Source of the DNA: Christensenella sp. UBA941
GTDB taxonomy: Bacteria > Bacillota > Clostridia > Christensenellales > UBA941
Direction: 5' to 3'
Assembly (NCBI GenBank): GCA_002293365.1
Contig: DBDD01000327.1
Span: 1 to 12,530, forward strand
Length of the DNA stretch: 12,530 nucleotides
Shown: one piece after another, positions 1 to 6,127 of the stretch
Position numbering within the stretch: position 1 is the first letter of the stretch
Layout of the letters: each line of letters starts with the position of its first letter
Program-made: the position numbers and the translations under genes
Notes under the pieces: model-generated
The model's database searches: none
Seen by the model: the letters and a program-made list of their open reading frames with translations, nothing else
Told to the model about the DNA's origin: nothing

Positions 1-134
1 GGTGCGCTCTGCTGCTGAGCGCTGTCGCTTTGCGGCGCGGCTGCCGGCGCTTGGCTCTGGACGCCGGAGGAGCATCCTGCAAACATTGCCGCCGCAAAAA
101 TACAAACAAGAAGCATCGCAATCATTTTTTTCAT
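1..134 (-). CDS. Lipoprotein, N-terminal part (probable ABC substrate-binding protein)
   Basis: Only the first 44 codons are in the window; the gene runs off the left edge. The visible peptide is a classic lipoprotein signal: MKKMIAMLLVCIFAAAMFAGC, with a basic start, a hydrophobic core and a lipobox FAGC. Cys21 would be lipidated, anchoring the protein on the outer face of the membrane. It is followed by a low-complexity Ser/Gln/Ala/Pro linker (SSGVQSQAPAAAPQSDS), typical of Firmicute solute-binding lipoproteins. The start has GGAG about 13 nt upstream on the minus strand. The gene is divergent from a LacI-family regulator, which fits a sugar ABC transporter binding protein. That function is inferred from the signal peptide and neighbour only, because the mature domain is not visible. 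Confidence 0.75.
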   Translation of the reverse strand, partial: MKKMIAMLLVCIFAAAMFAGCSSGVQSQAPAAAPQSDSAQQQSA

Positions 135-237
135 AATTTTCACTGATCTCCATTTCTATATTTATTTTCTGAAATCAAAATCATTCTTCATCAAGCCAAA
201 ACGAATGTAGAATACCGAGTTTTTAAAGAAACATCTC

Positions 238-250
238 TCGCTGCCAGCGA
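238..250. promoter_or_regulatory. 13-bp perfect palindrome, candidate operator
   Basis: TCGCTGCCAGCGA is a perfect odd palindrome centred on position 244. It covers the expected transcription start (about 248) of the minus-strand lipoprotein promoter. This is a classic place for a repressor operator, and a LacI-family gene is adjacent. LacI-family sites usually have a central CG pair, so the odd centre is slightly atypical. The role is inferred. Confidence 0.4.
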
Positions 251-254
251 TTGT

Positions 255-283
255 AATATAGCATTTTTTCATTATGGTGTCAA
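255..283 (-). promoter_or_regulatory. Sigma-A-type promoter for the lipoprotein gene
   Basis: Read on the minus strand: -35 TTGACA (283..278), a 17-bp spacer, and -10 TATATT (260..255). The -35 is a perfect consensus and the -10 matches 5 of 6. The predicted start near 248 gives a leader of about 113 nt before the lipoprotein ATG at 134. Confidence 0.75.
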
Positions 284-372
284 CGGTCGCCGAAAAATTT
301 CTTTTTGAAATTTATACTTTTCCGAAAATTCCGTTATAACAAAGAATTTTGATGTCAATATATAGTATTTTG

Positions 373-387
373 TGAAAAAATTTTTCA
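373..387. repeat. AT-rich 15-bp palindrome upstream of lacI-family gene
   Basis: TGAAAAAATTTTTCA is a perfect odd palindrome about 30 bp upstream of the extended -10 of the LacI-family gene. It could be a regulator site or simply an A-tract bend. Nothing in the sequence decides between these. Confidence 0.3.
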
Positions 388-415
388 ATTTATGCTTTCC
401 CGATTGGCTTACTCA

Positions 416-424
416 TGCTATACT
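416..424 (+). promoter_or_regulatory. Extended -10 promoter for LacI-family regulator
   Basis: TGCTATACT matches the extended -10 form TGnTATAAT with one mismatch. The -35 region at the usual distance (TTTCCC) is poor, as is common with extended -10 promoters. The predicted start is near 431, giving a leader of only about 20 nt. This supports translation from the ATG at 452 rather than from the upstream ATGs at 392 or 431. Confidence 0.55.
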
Positions 425-451
425 GTATCTATGAAAGCAAATGAGGTCAAT

Positions 452-1453
452 ATGAACAAGCGAAAAGATAAGGTCACTATAACGGACGTGGCCAACAAGG
501 CCGGCGTTTCTCTCGCTACGGTATCGCGAGTGCTGAACAACAAGAGTTTAGTCAAAGAAAAGACCTATCAAAAAGTGTTGTATGCGATACATGAAACAGG
601 ATACCCCTTCGAGCCGGAGACAAAAGATTCAAGCAGTAATCTGGTCTTCATCTTATTACCCAGTATTGAAAACCCGTTCTACTCCAAAATCATACTAGGC
701 ATACAATCCGCCGTAGAGCGGCACGGCTTTCAATATTTAATGCACCAATCGGGCAATACCAACTATACCTTGCCGTTCATCCAAAAGCTGCTATACGATA
801 CGAACGCCGCCGGAATAATCCTGCTATCCCCCTTGTCCGACCCGGCGCTGCTGGACGAGCTGGATCATATCGTGCCTGTTGTTCAGTGTACCGAGTTCAA
901 CGAATTCAGCGCCAAATCCTGCGTATCTATCGACGATTTAGCGGCCAGCAAATCTGTCGTCGAATATATTCTGTCGAAGGGCAAAAGGAAAATCGCCTTG
1001 CTCAACGGGCCGCTGAATTTCAAGTACGCCCGCAAGCGGCTCGAAGGCTATCTTCAAGCACATAAAGAAGCCGGCGTAGAAGTAAACGAAGACCTAATAA
1101 CCACGCTTCCTGAAATCAATTACGAGATAGCTCAAACAGTCGTAACGCACCTATTGAATAACGCCGCATGCTGCCCGGACGCTATTTTCGCCGTATCGGA
1201 TACCATTGCCGCCGCGGCTCTCAAGTCGGTGCGGCGGGCGGGGCTGCGCGTTCCCGAGGATGTAGGTATCGTAGGCTTCGACAATACCTATATTTCGAAG
1301 CTAACCGAACCCGCGCTGACTACAGTAAACCAGCCGCAGTCCCACATGGGGGGCCTTGCGGCGGAGCTGTTGATTGAACGCATAAAAAACCCCGCCGCAG
1401 TGCCGAGGCAGCTGATGCTTCAAACCGAATTAATCATTCGGGACTCTCTGTAG
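452..1453 (+). CDS. LacI-family transcriptional regulator
   Basis: This is a 333-aa protein, the usual length for the family. The N-terminal LacI HTH (about residues 8–53) is plain: VTITDVANKAGVSLATVSRVLNN, where AGVSLATVSRVLN is the recognition part. The hinge follows, then a periplasmic-binding-protein-like sensor domain (about 60–330) with family landmarks LLPSIENPFYSKI, SVSIDD, AVSDTIA and the C-terminal VGFDNTYISKLTEPALTTVNQP. It probably binds a sugar or related ligand and represses nearby transport genes, most directly the divergent lipoprotein gene. ATG 452 was chosen because GAGG lies 5 nt upstream and HTH homology begins there. The ATGs at 392 and 431 lie upstream of, or at, the predicted transcript start. 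The 3' end overlaps the convergent amidohydrolase gene by 20 bp. The ligand is unknown. Confidence 0.93.
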   Translation: MNKRKDKVTITDVANKAGVSLATVSRVLNNKSLVKEKTYQKVLYAIHETGYPFEPETKDSSSNLVFILLPSIENPFYSKIILGIQSAVERHGFQYLMHQSGNTNYTLPFIQKLLYDTNAAGIILLSPLSDPALLDELDHIVPVVQCTEFNEFSAKSCVSIDDLAASKSVVEYILSKGKRKIALLNGPLNFKYARKRLEGYLQAHKEAGVEVNEDLITTLPEINYEIAQTVVTHLLNNAACCPDAIFAVSDTIAAAALKSVRRAGLRVPEDVGIVGFDNTYISKLTEPALTTVNQPQSHMGGLAAELLIERIKNPAAVPRQLMLQTELIIRDSL

Positions 1454-2372
1454 ATAATTGTCCCCAATATAGCTTCAAAGCGTTTTCATACAGCATCTTT
1501 TTTTCAGATGCGGGATACTCTTTTGCGATGCGCCGGCCCATGCTCGCATGCTGCATGTAGGTTGCGCTGGTCAACAAGCCTGGAATATCCGTCCCCCATA
1601 ATAGCTTGTCCGCTCCGATAAGCTCAGTTGCATGACGCACAAAACGAGACGCGCTTGGAAACGGATATTCTTCCTCATTAATAAAACCTGGCAGCGCGGA
1701 ATAATCAAACCAGACATTGGGGAGGCGGCCTAAACTGATCTGTTCTATCCACTGCCGCCGTAATGCTCTATCCCGCTCCACTTCGCGGGAAGGCCAGCCT
1801 AAATGGCAGATAACGATTTGCACATGCGGATAATCCTGCGCGATTCTAAGAATATCAGAGGTTTGGTAGGATGCTAAGCCCGGTCTGCCTAAATCCAATG
1901 TAAGCGTCTTTCCTTCTCTGTCGATACGCCGGTATAGCCATCGCGTATCGTCTGAATAAAGCTTAGCGCCTTTATGAAAGCTGCAAAACCCATTGCTGGA
2001 CGAAAACTCTATTTTGACGGCGGCCCAGCTATTGTTTTCAATGGTTCTGCCGTAGTTATCGGCGGCGTTTGGTTCAAAAGGATCGATATAGGCCGCCGCC
2101 GCAAATCGATCCGGATATTTGCGTACGCTCTCCAATATATATTCATTGTCCCCGCCGTAGGCCGGAGCCTGGAGCAATACGGCTTTATCCACGCCCGCCC
2201 AGTCCATGGCGGCGGCTAGCATTTCGGATGTAAATACGGTGTCTCCCGGCGTCGGGGGAAAGACCGGTTTCTTCCGGCCTTCCAATCTGCCATGCAGGCC
2301 TCCGCGTATCGGGCCGTCGGGGCCTTGGCCGCAAATACGGCGAAAAATGTGGGCATGCGCGTCGATAAGCAT
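1434..2372 (-). CDS. Amidohydrolase-2 family TIM-barrel metal-dependent hydrolase
   Basis: A 312-aa protein of the amidohydrolase superfamily (Amidohydro_2, COG2159 type). Visible landmarks are the N-terminal metal motif DAHAHIF (His6, His8), VICHLGWP (His190) and the C-terminal GTDIPG, with Asp262 as the usual catalytic/metal Asp. At the strand where a second-site His is common, the sequence reads TLTLDLGRP, so Asp160 appears instead. This may change metal content or chemistry. Relatives hydrolyse or decarboxylate small cyclic or carboxylic substrates in the cytoplasm; the substrate here cannot be named. The open frame extends upstream to 2495, but that lies upstream of the promoter -10. The ATG at 2372 sits directly before the metal motif and has an AAAGGCGG-like ribosome site 8 nt upstream. 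The gene converges with the LacI-family gene (20-bp overlap) and diverges from ogt. Confidence 0.88.
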   Translation of the reverse strand: MLIDAHAHIFRRICGQGPDGPIRGGLHGRLEGRKKPVFPPTPGDTVFTSEMLAAAMDWAGVDKAVLLQAPAYGGDNEYILESVRKYPDRFAAAAYIDPFEPNAADNYGRTIENNSWAAVKIEFSSSNGFCSFHKGAKLYSDDTRWLYRRIDREGKTLTLDLGRPGLASYQTSDILRIAQDYPHVQIVICHLGWPSREVERDRALRRQWIEQISLGRLPNVWFDYSALPGFINEEEYPFPSASRFVRHATELIGADKLLWGTDIPGLLTSATYMQHASMGRRIAKEYPASEKKMLYENALKLYWGQLSTESPE

Positions 2373-2485
2373 ATTCAATACCGCCTTTATAAAGCTTAAA
2401 TCGTTTTCAATTGATGTAGGATATCTTTTGTTGTATCGGCAGTCCGCGCGCTGTTTGTTAAAGTTTAGCCAAAAACGATACCCGT

Positions 2486-2514
2486 ATTTTAGCATGGGAA
2501 TAGGCGGCTGTAAA
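2486..2514 (-). promoter_or_regulatory. Promoter for the amidohydrolase gene
   Basis: On the minus strand: -35 TTTACA (2514..2509), a 17-bp spacer, and -10 TAAAAT (2491..2486) preceded by TG in the extended -10 position. Each hexamer matches consensus at 5 of 6. The predicted start near 2479 gives a leader of about 106 nt, and it rules out the upstream in-frame ATG at 2495. Confidence 0.65.
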
Positions 2515-2540
2515 TATAGTTCGAAAATGACCGTATTTAC

Positions 2541-2566
2541 TTTAAAATAGCCATTTTTATTTTAAA
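2541..2566. repeat. AT-rich inverted repeat in the ogt promoter region
   Basis: TTTAAAATA (2541–2549) and TATTTTAAA (2558–2566) form a perfect 9-bp inverted repeat with an 8-bp spacer. It covers the -35 zone of the ogt promoter. It is a possible operator, but such repeats also arise by chance in AT-rich spacers. Confidence 0.35.
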
Positions 2567-2569
2567 ACA

Positions 2570-2578
2570 TGTTATAAT
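2570..2578 (+). promoter_or_regulatory. Extended -10 promoter for ogt
   Basis: TGTTATAAT is a perfect extended -10 (TGnTATAAT). No good -35 lies at 16–18 bp; TAGCCA at 2548–2553 would need a 19-bp spacer. The predicted start is near 2585, about 30 nt before the ATG. Confidence 0.65.
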
Positions 2579-2614
2579 CTTATCAGTTCAGCGGCAAAAG
2601 GACGGAGGGGCAAG

Positions 2615-3166
2615 ATGTTCTATTCGGCCAATTTCGAGTCGCCCGTTGGGGTCATTACGCTTGCTTGTAGCGGCGACGGCAAAAGCCTGACCGGCCTGTG
2701 GACGCAAGGCCAAAAGTACCACGGCGATACAATCCACGAAGGAATGGTTCCGAACGACGGCGTACCGCTATTCGATACCGTGAAGCGATGGCTGCAACGC
2801 TACTTCGCTGGGGAAAAGCCCGCTATCTCGGCATTGCCGCTCGCGCCGGTCGGCGGCGAGTTCCGGCAAGGCGTGTGGAGTATTCTTAGAGAAATCCCAT
2901 ACGGCGAAGTTATGACCTACGGCGGCGTCGCAAAAAAGCTGGCGGAGAAAATGGGTAAAGCAAGTATGTCCAGCCAGGCCGTGGGCGGCGCGGTCGGACA
3001 TAATCCTATTTCCATCATTATACCCTGTCACCGTGTAGTAGGCTCAAACGGCAGCTTGACAGGATACGCGGGCGGCCTCCAAATGAAGCTCAGGCTGCTC
3101 GAATTAGAAGGCGCGGACACGACGGGGCTATTCGTGCCGCGCTTAGAACCAAAAGCCGTTATTTGA
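2615..3166 (+). CDS. ogt: Methylated-DNA--protein-cysteine S-methyltransferase
   Basis: A 183-aa suicide DNA-repair protein that transfers the alkyl group from O6-alkylguanine (and O4-alkylthymine) to its own cysteine. The C-terminal catalytic domain is complete. VWSILREIPYGEVMTYGGVA (about 88–107) is the HTH region leading into the active-site motif IIIPCHRVVG, with acceptor Cys138 in PCHR. It is followed by the GSLTGYAGGLQMKLRLLELE tail (about 147–166). Residues 1–80 form the variable N-terminal domain. There is no Ada-type N-terminal regulatory domain, so the stand-alone Ogt/AGT form is indicated. The start has GGAGGGG 4–6 nt upstream. The gene has its own extended -10 promoter and appears monocistronic: 128 bp separate it from the next gene and no clear terminator is seen. 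Confidence 0.95.
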   Translation: MFYSANFESPVGVITLACSGDGKSLTGLWTQGQKYHGDTIHEGMVPNDGVPLFDTVKRWLQRYFAGEKPAISALPLAPVGGEFRQGVWSILREIPYGEVMTYGGVAKKLAEKMGKASMSSQAVGGAVGHNPISIIIPCHRVVGSNGSLTGYAGGLQMKLRLLELEGADTTGLFVPRLEPKAVI

Positions 3167-3198
3167 ATCGCCGAACATCGACGTCAATATCGGCATGA

Positions 3199-3234
3199 TT
3201 AGATAAAAAATAATATAATAGCAGGAAATATCAT
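3199..3234 (-). CDS. Possible 11-aa hydrophobic small ORF
   Basis: On the minus strand a perfect AGGAGG (3245..3240) stands 5 nt before an ATG. The ATG opens an 11-codon frame, MIFPAIILFFI, ending in TAA. The peptide is almost entirely hydrophobic and could be a membrane microprotein or a leader peptide. There is no convincing minus-strand promoter and no downstream minus gene to attenuate, because ogt runs the other way. The ribosome site could be fortuitous. This is a weak call. Confidence 0.2.
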   Translation of the reverse strand: MIFPAIILFFI

Positions 3235-3294
3235 GAGCGCCTCCTAAAGCCGCGATATACTCTATCCATAAAAGCGAATTGGAGGCGACAAACA

Positions 3295-4410
3295 ATGAAA
3301 ACAATGCAGGCGCATACGATGAACCTGGCCGGCGCAAGCTATGAGATCGGTTATGGTCTCGGAAAAATGTACGCGGGGATTCCGCCGCTTAGGGCCCTAC
3401 ATACGCAAGGCGCAAGGGGCTTTGGCAGCGAACAGGTAGAAGCGGCCCGCGCTCTCTTCGACCGCTGGTGCCCCGGCCTAAGCGACGAGCTGCGCGGCTT
3501 TGCGGACGCGCTGGAAGTCCCGCCGGAGCAGATATTCTACTACTCCATGACCTATCTGTTGCCCCGTTGCAGCCAAATCGCGCTGCTGCCCTCCCTCACG
3601 GCGGATGGAAAGCCGATTGTAGCGCGCAACTACGAGTTCAGCAACGAAGCGGAGGATTTCTGCCTCGTGAAAACGGCGGTAAAAGGTAAATACGCGCATT
3701 TGGGTACAAGCGTGCTCAGCTTCGGGCGGGACGACGGCCTCAACGAACGCGGGCTCAGCGTAACGCAAAGCTCCTGCGGCTTCCCCGTGGGCTCCATGCC
3801 GTCTATGCGCGCTCCCGCGCTCAAGGGGCTTCAGTATTGGGCGATCATACGCGGCCTGCTGGAAAACTGCAAGGATACGGAAGAGGCGCTCGCGTATCTT
3901 AAGGGAATGCCTATCGCCTATAACCTCAACCTGCTGCTTGCGGATAAAGCGGGCAACGCCGTACTGTTTGAAACGCTTGACGGATCAAGCGCGTTCAAGC
4001 GAATCGGGCCCGATACCGCCGAACAGCTTCTCTTTGCAACAAACCACGCTGTATTGCCGGAGCTTATTCCGGGCGAGCCGGAGATAATGATCCATTCCGC
4101 AAAAAGATACGATTATATCGGCGAAAAGCTAGCGGGAAAAACCGGCGTGACCCGCGAACAGCTAAAGGACATGCTATTGGCCGGATACCCGGGCGGCCTG
4201 TGCTGCCACTACTTCGCGGAATACTTCGGCACAACCAAGAGCATGCTTATCTCCCCTAAGGACGGTACAATCGAGCTTTGCTGGGGCGGCCGCAAAGAAA
4301 ACGGCTGGGAGATCTTCGATATAAACAAGCCGCTTCCGAGCGCGACGCGCAATATCGAAATCAACTTGGAAAGAGCGGCCCCCGGCATGTACGGCTATCA
4401 AAAACGCTAA
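3295..4410 (+). CDS. C45-family Ntn hydrolase (acyl-CoA:6-APA acyltransferase-like)
   Basis: A 371-aa protein of the AAT/peptidase C45 group within the Ntn-hydrolase fold, related to penicillin acyltransferase and bile-salt or N-acyl amidohydrolases. The probable nucleophile is Cys92 in LLPRCSQIALL, with self-cleavage at Arg91–Cys92 exposing its amino group. Family landmarks follow: GKPIVARNYEF (105–115), with the Arg-Asn-Tyr pattern of this group; GLNERGLSVTQSS (148–160); YNLNLLLADKAGNAVLFE (209–226); and ATNHAV (248–253). The start has GGAGG 9 nt upstream. A TATAAT at 3214–3219 could be its -10, but no matching -35 is seen. The AraC gene follows after 18 bp, so the two are probably co-transcribed. 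No signal peptide is visible, so a cytoplasmic amide-hydrolysing or acyl-transferring role is inferred; the substrate is unknown. Confidence 0.85.
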   Translation: MKTMQAHTMNLAGASYEIGYGLGKMYAGIPPLRALHTQGARGFGSEQVEAARALFDRWCPGLSDELRGFADALEVPPEQIFYYSMTYLLPRCSQIALLPSLTADGKPIVARNYEFSNEAEDFCLVKTAVKGKYAHLGTSVLSFGRDDGLNERGLSVTQSSCGFPVGSMPSMRAPALKGLQYWAIIRGLLENCKDTEEALAYLKGMPIAYNLNLLLADKAGNAVLFETLDGSSAFKRIGPDTAEQLLFATNHAVLPELIPGEPEIMIHSAKRYDYIGEKLAGKTGVTREQLKDMLLAGYPGGLCCHYFAEYFGTTKSMLISPKDGTIELCWGGRKENGWEIFDINKPLPSATRNIEINLERAAPGMYGYQKR

Positions 4411-4428
4411 CTGAATCGGAGGACTGTC

Positions 4429-5304
4429 ATGGACTATCGGAAAGCGATGGAGCGCGCGGTGATGTATATCGAAAGCCGCTTGGGCGAGCGTCTAATGGTT
4501 GAAGACGTCGCAAAAGCCGCCGGGTATTCCTATTACCATCTAAACCGGCAGTTCATGGCAGTTCTCGGAGAGGGGCTTGGCGGCTATATCAAAAAGCGCA
4601 GATTAGCCGAAGCCGCGAAGCGGCTCCTCTATACCGACCAAAAGATAATCGACATAGCCATAGAAAGCGGGTTTGAATCGCCGGAGGCGTTCAGCCGCGC
4701 TTTTAAATCCGCATATCGCGTCAGCCCCAAAACCTATCGCGGAAACAGATTGGATACTCTCTTGGGCGCAAAGAACCGGTTGGATATCGGGCTGCTGGAT
4801 CATCTTGCCCGCAATGTCACGGTACATCCCAAAATCGTCGAGCTAAACGAGATCAACGTAGCCGGGCTGCGCGGCGAAACCACTCTTAGGGACAATAAGC
4901 TCCGCGAGCTGTGGGAACGAGCAAACGCCGTGTTCGGACAAATCCCAAACCTTATTCCAAACGGGCGCGGCTTTGGTATTTGCGAGGCATGCCAAGACAA
5001 CGCCCTCTATACTATTAACGAAGACATTCTTTTCTCCGAGGTTGCGGGCGCGGAGGTCTCGTCCTTCGACGGGCTATCCGAAGCTTTTGTGCGCAAAACA
5101 ATTCCTTGCGGGCGCTACGCCGTATTTACCCATCGCGGAACCTTGGCGAAGCTGCCGCAAACCTACGATTATATATGGGGAACATGGTCGCTCACGACCA
5201 AGGAAGAGCTGGACGGCCGGGATGATTTCGAGATGTATGACAGCCGGTTTCTCGGCAGCGATCACCCGGATTCCGAGATCGACTTGTATATACCGGTTAA
5301 ATAG
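4429..5304 (+). CDS. AraC-family regulator with C-terminal GyrI-like effector-binding domain
   Basis: A 291-aa protein in the Rob-like order: DNA-binding domain first, effector domain second. Residues 1–105 hold the two AraC HTHs. The first lies around LMVEDVAKAAGYSYYHLNRQF. The second lies around KIIDIAIESGFESPEAFSRAF and ends in the family signature YRVSPKTYR (96–104). Residues about 130–291 match the GyrI/BmrR-like effector-binding fold (PKIVELNEINVAGLRGET at the start, IPCGRYAVFTHRGTL, then the C-terminal DLYIPVK). That fold usually binds hydrophobic or cationic small molecules. GGAGG lies 6 nt before the ATG. Its place 18 bp after the C45 hydrolase suggests it controls that gene or senses its substrate or product (inference). 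It ends 5 bp from the convergent SafE-like pseudogene. Confidence 0.92.
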   Translation: MDYRKAMERAVMYIESRLGERLMVEDVAKAAGYSYYHLNRQFMAVLGEGLGGYIKKRRLAEAAKRLLYTDQKIIDIAIESGFESPEAFSRAFKSAYRVSPKTYRGNRLDTLLGAKNRLDIGLLDHLARNVTVHPKIVELNEINVAGLRGETTLRDNKLRELWERANAVFGQIPNLIPNGRGFGICEACQDNALYTINEDILFSEVAGAEVSSFDGLSEAFVRKTIPCGRYAVFTHRGTLAKLPQTYDYIWGTWSLTTKEELDGRDDFEMYDSRFLGSDHPDSEIDLYIPVK

Positions 5305-5309
5305 GGGCG

Positions 5310-5832
5310 CTATACAACTGTAATCGTCGCCCTGATCATGCCCATCCAGCAGCTGTAAGGGTATTCTCCTGCTGCTTCCGGCGTAAATTCGATTATGTTT
5401 TCGCCCGCCGCAAACGAATGCTCTATGCCGTACGCGGAAATGAGCATGCGGTTGTTGCAGCCGGTCTGCCGGTGGATAGCGCGTAGATTTGCATAGCTTG
5501 CAGCGGGCCGCAAGGCATAAGGCCGTTCAACAGCCCGACTACAAGCGGAGCGCCGCTTGCCGCTTTACTTGTGAAAACCTTGGGCAGCCTTGGGGCGAGC
5601 TTGCGCAGCCACGGAAATATGTCCAGCATATTCAGGCCCATTATGACCATGAATATGCCCGCAATAAGCTTTAGTACGCCTTGCGCGGTATTGGAAAACG
5701 TAATAGCGGAGCCCAGCACGCCGATGGCGCGGCCTGAACCCCCGGCGTATTAAAAAGCCTTTTTTCTATTTTTCTCTGGCAGTTGGCGCATGTCATTCCG
5801 GCGATTATAAGCGTTTGGACGCGTATACGCAA
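5310..5832 (-). pseudogene. Decayed HMA–SafE/UreH-like membrane–cupredoxin fusion gene
   Basis: Three fragments of one protein lie in order on the minus strand, in three different frames. (1) From a TTG at 5832, with a GAGGGGAG ribosome site: MRIRVQTLIIAGMTCANC and on to NTPGV. This is the start of a heavy-metal-associated domain with its CxxC (Cys codons at 5790 and 5781). It breaks off near 5740. (2) About 5745 to 5465: GRAIGVLGSAITFSNTAQG, then FMVIMGLNMLDIFPWLRKL, then GLLNGLMPCGPLQAMQIYAL. This is part of a TauE/SafE- or UreH-type transmembrane domain. It ends in a frame break near 5465–5475. (3) From about 5463 to 5310: GCNNRMLISAYGIEHSF, then FTPEAAGEYPYSCWMGMIR and TITVV. This is the tail of a cupredoxin domain with its copper-ligand-like Cys. 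Intact relatives are, as I recall, several hundred residues long, so two internal deletions with frameshifts are inferred. The parent probably handled copper or another soft metal. Confidence 0.8.
5821..5830. repeat. Palindrome GCGTATACGC, copy 1 (start-codon side)
   Basis: A perfect 10-bp palindrome overlapping the start codon of the metal-transport pseudogene. An identical copy lies 72 bp away, just upstream of the promoter -35. The two copies are 11-bp inverted repeats of each other (CGCGTATACGC here, GCGTATACGCG there). Together they bracket the promoter like paired operators. Confidence 0.5.
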
Positions 5833-5863
5833 GAAAGGTCATCTCCCCTCACATCTTAAGAGG

Positions 5864-5892
5864 AGTATAGCAAACCGCCGCGATAATAACAA
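5864..5892 (-). promoter_or_regulatory. Promoter of the SafE-like pseudogene
   Basis: On the minus strand: -35 TTGTTA (5892..5887), a 17-bp spacer, and -10 TATACT (5869..5864). The start near 5857 gives a leader of about 25 nt holding the GAGGGGAG ribosome site. The promoter looks undamaged although the coding region is broken. Confidence 0.6.
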
Positions 5893-5902
5893 GCGTATAC
5901 GC
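5893..5902. repeat. Palindrome GCGTATACGC, copy 2 (abuts the -35)
   Basis: Second copy of the 10-bp palindrome, directly touching the upstream edge of the -35 hexamer. With copy 1 it makes a candidate two-site operator. It does not match the CopY-type TACAnnTGTA box, so the binding protein is unknown. Confidence 0.5.
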
Positions 5903-5977
5903 GGCGAATTTCAGCACTATAATCAGTTTTCAGCTTCCATATCCATCATCGAATATGAGGCGGCTATCCTGAAATCA

Positions 5978-6004
5978 TGTAGGAGCGGATGGCAATCCGC
6001 CCGC
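5978..6004. repeat. REP-like dispersed hairpin repeat
   Basis: The element reads TGTAGGAGCGGAT, then GGCA, then ATCCGCCCGC with one shared base at the join. It contains a GCGGAT/ATCCGC stem of 6 bp with a 4-nt loop. This TGTAGGGGCGnA...CGCCC pattern is a common intergenic dispersed repeat in Firmicute genomes (from general knowledge). A related element begins at 12513. It lies in the non-coding stretch 5833–6195, together with the pseudogene promoter and the first copy of the module-flanking repeat. Confidence 0.6.
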
Positions 6005-6059
6005 AGATACCCGGCCCATACGCCGTCATAATTGCAATAAAAATCCTACCGTATTGTAA

Positions 6060-6094
6060 ATAGGCCGGCGCTTGATTTTTTGGGGAAACTCAAA
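6060..6094 (+). repeat. Direct repeat flanking the ABC module, copy 1
   Basis: The copy is ATAGGCCGGC (6060–6069), a 3-nt gap, then a 22-nt block 6073–6094 consisting of TGA, six T and GGGGAAACTCAAA. The same two blocks recur in the same order and orientation at 8104–8149. A TTGACA hexamer begins exactly 12 nt after this copy (6107–6112). Confidence 0.75.
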
Positions 6095-6127
6095 AGCAAC
6101 TATGGGTTGACAAAAAACCAGGCGTGA

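Noticed and set aside
3170..3194. GCCGA/TCGGC hairpin after ogt as a terminator
   Set aside because: The stem has only 5 bp with a 15-nt loop, and an A-rich rather than T-rich stretch follows on the coding strand.
5783..6031. 82-codon plus-strand open frame opposite the pseudogene promoter
   Set aside because: It is antisense to the HMA fragment and runs through promoter and REP-like DNA. There is no ribosome site.
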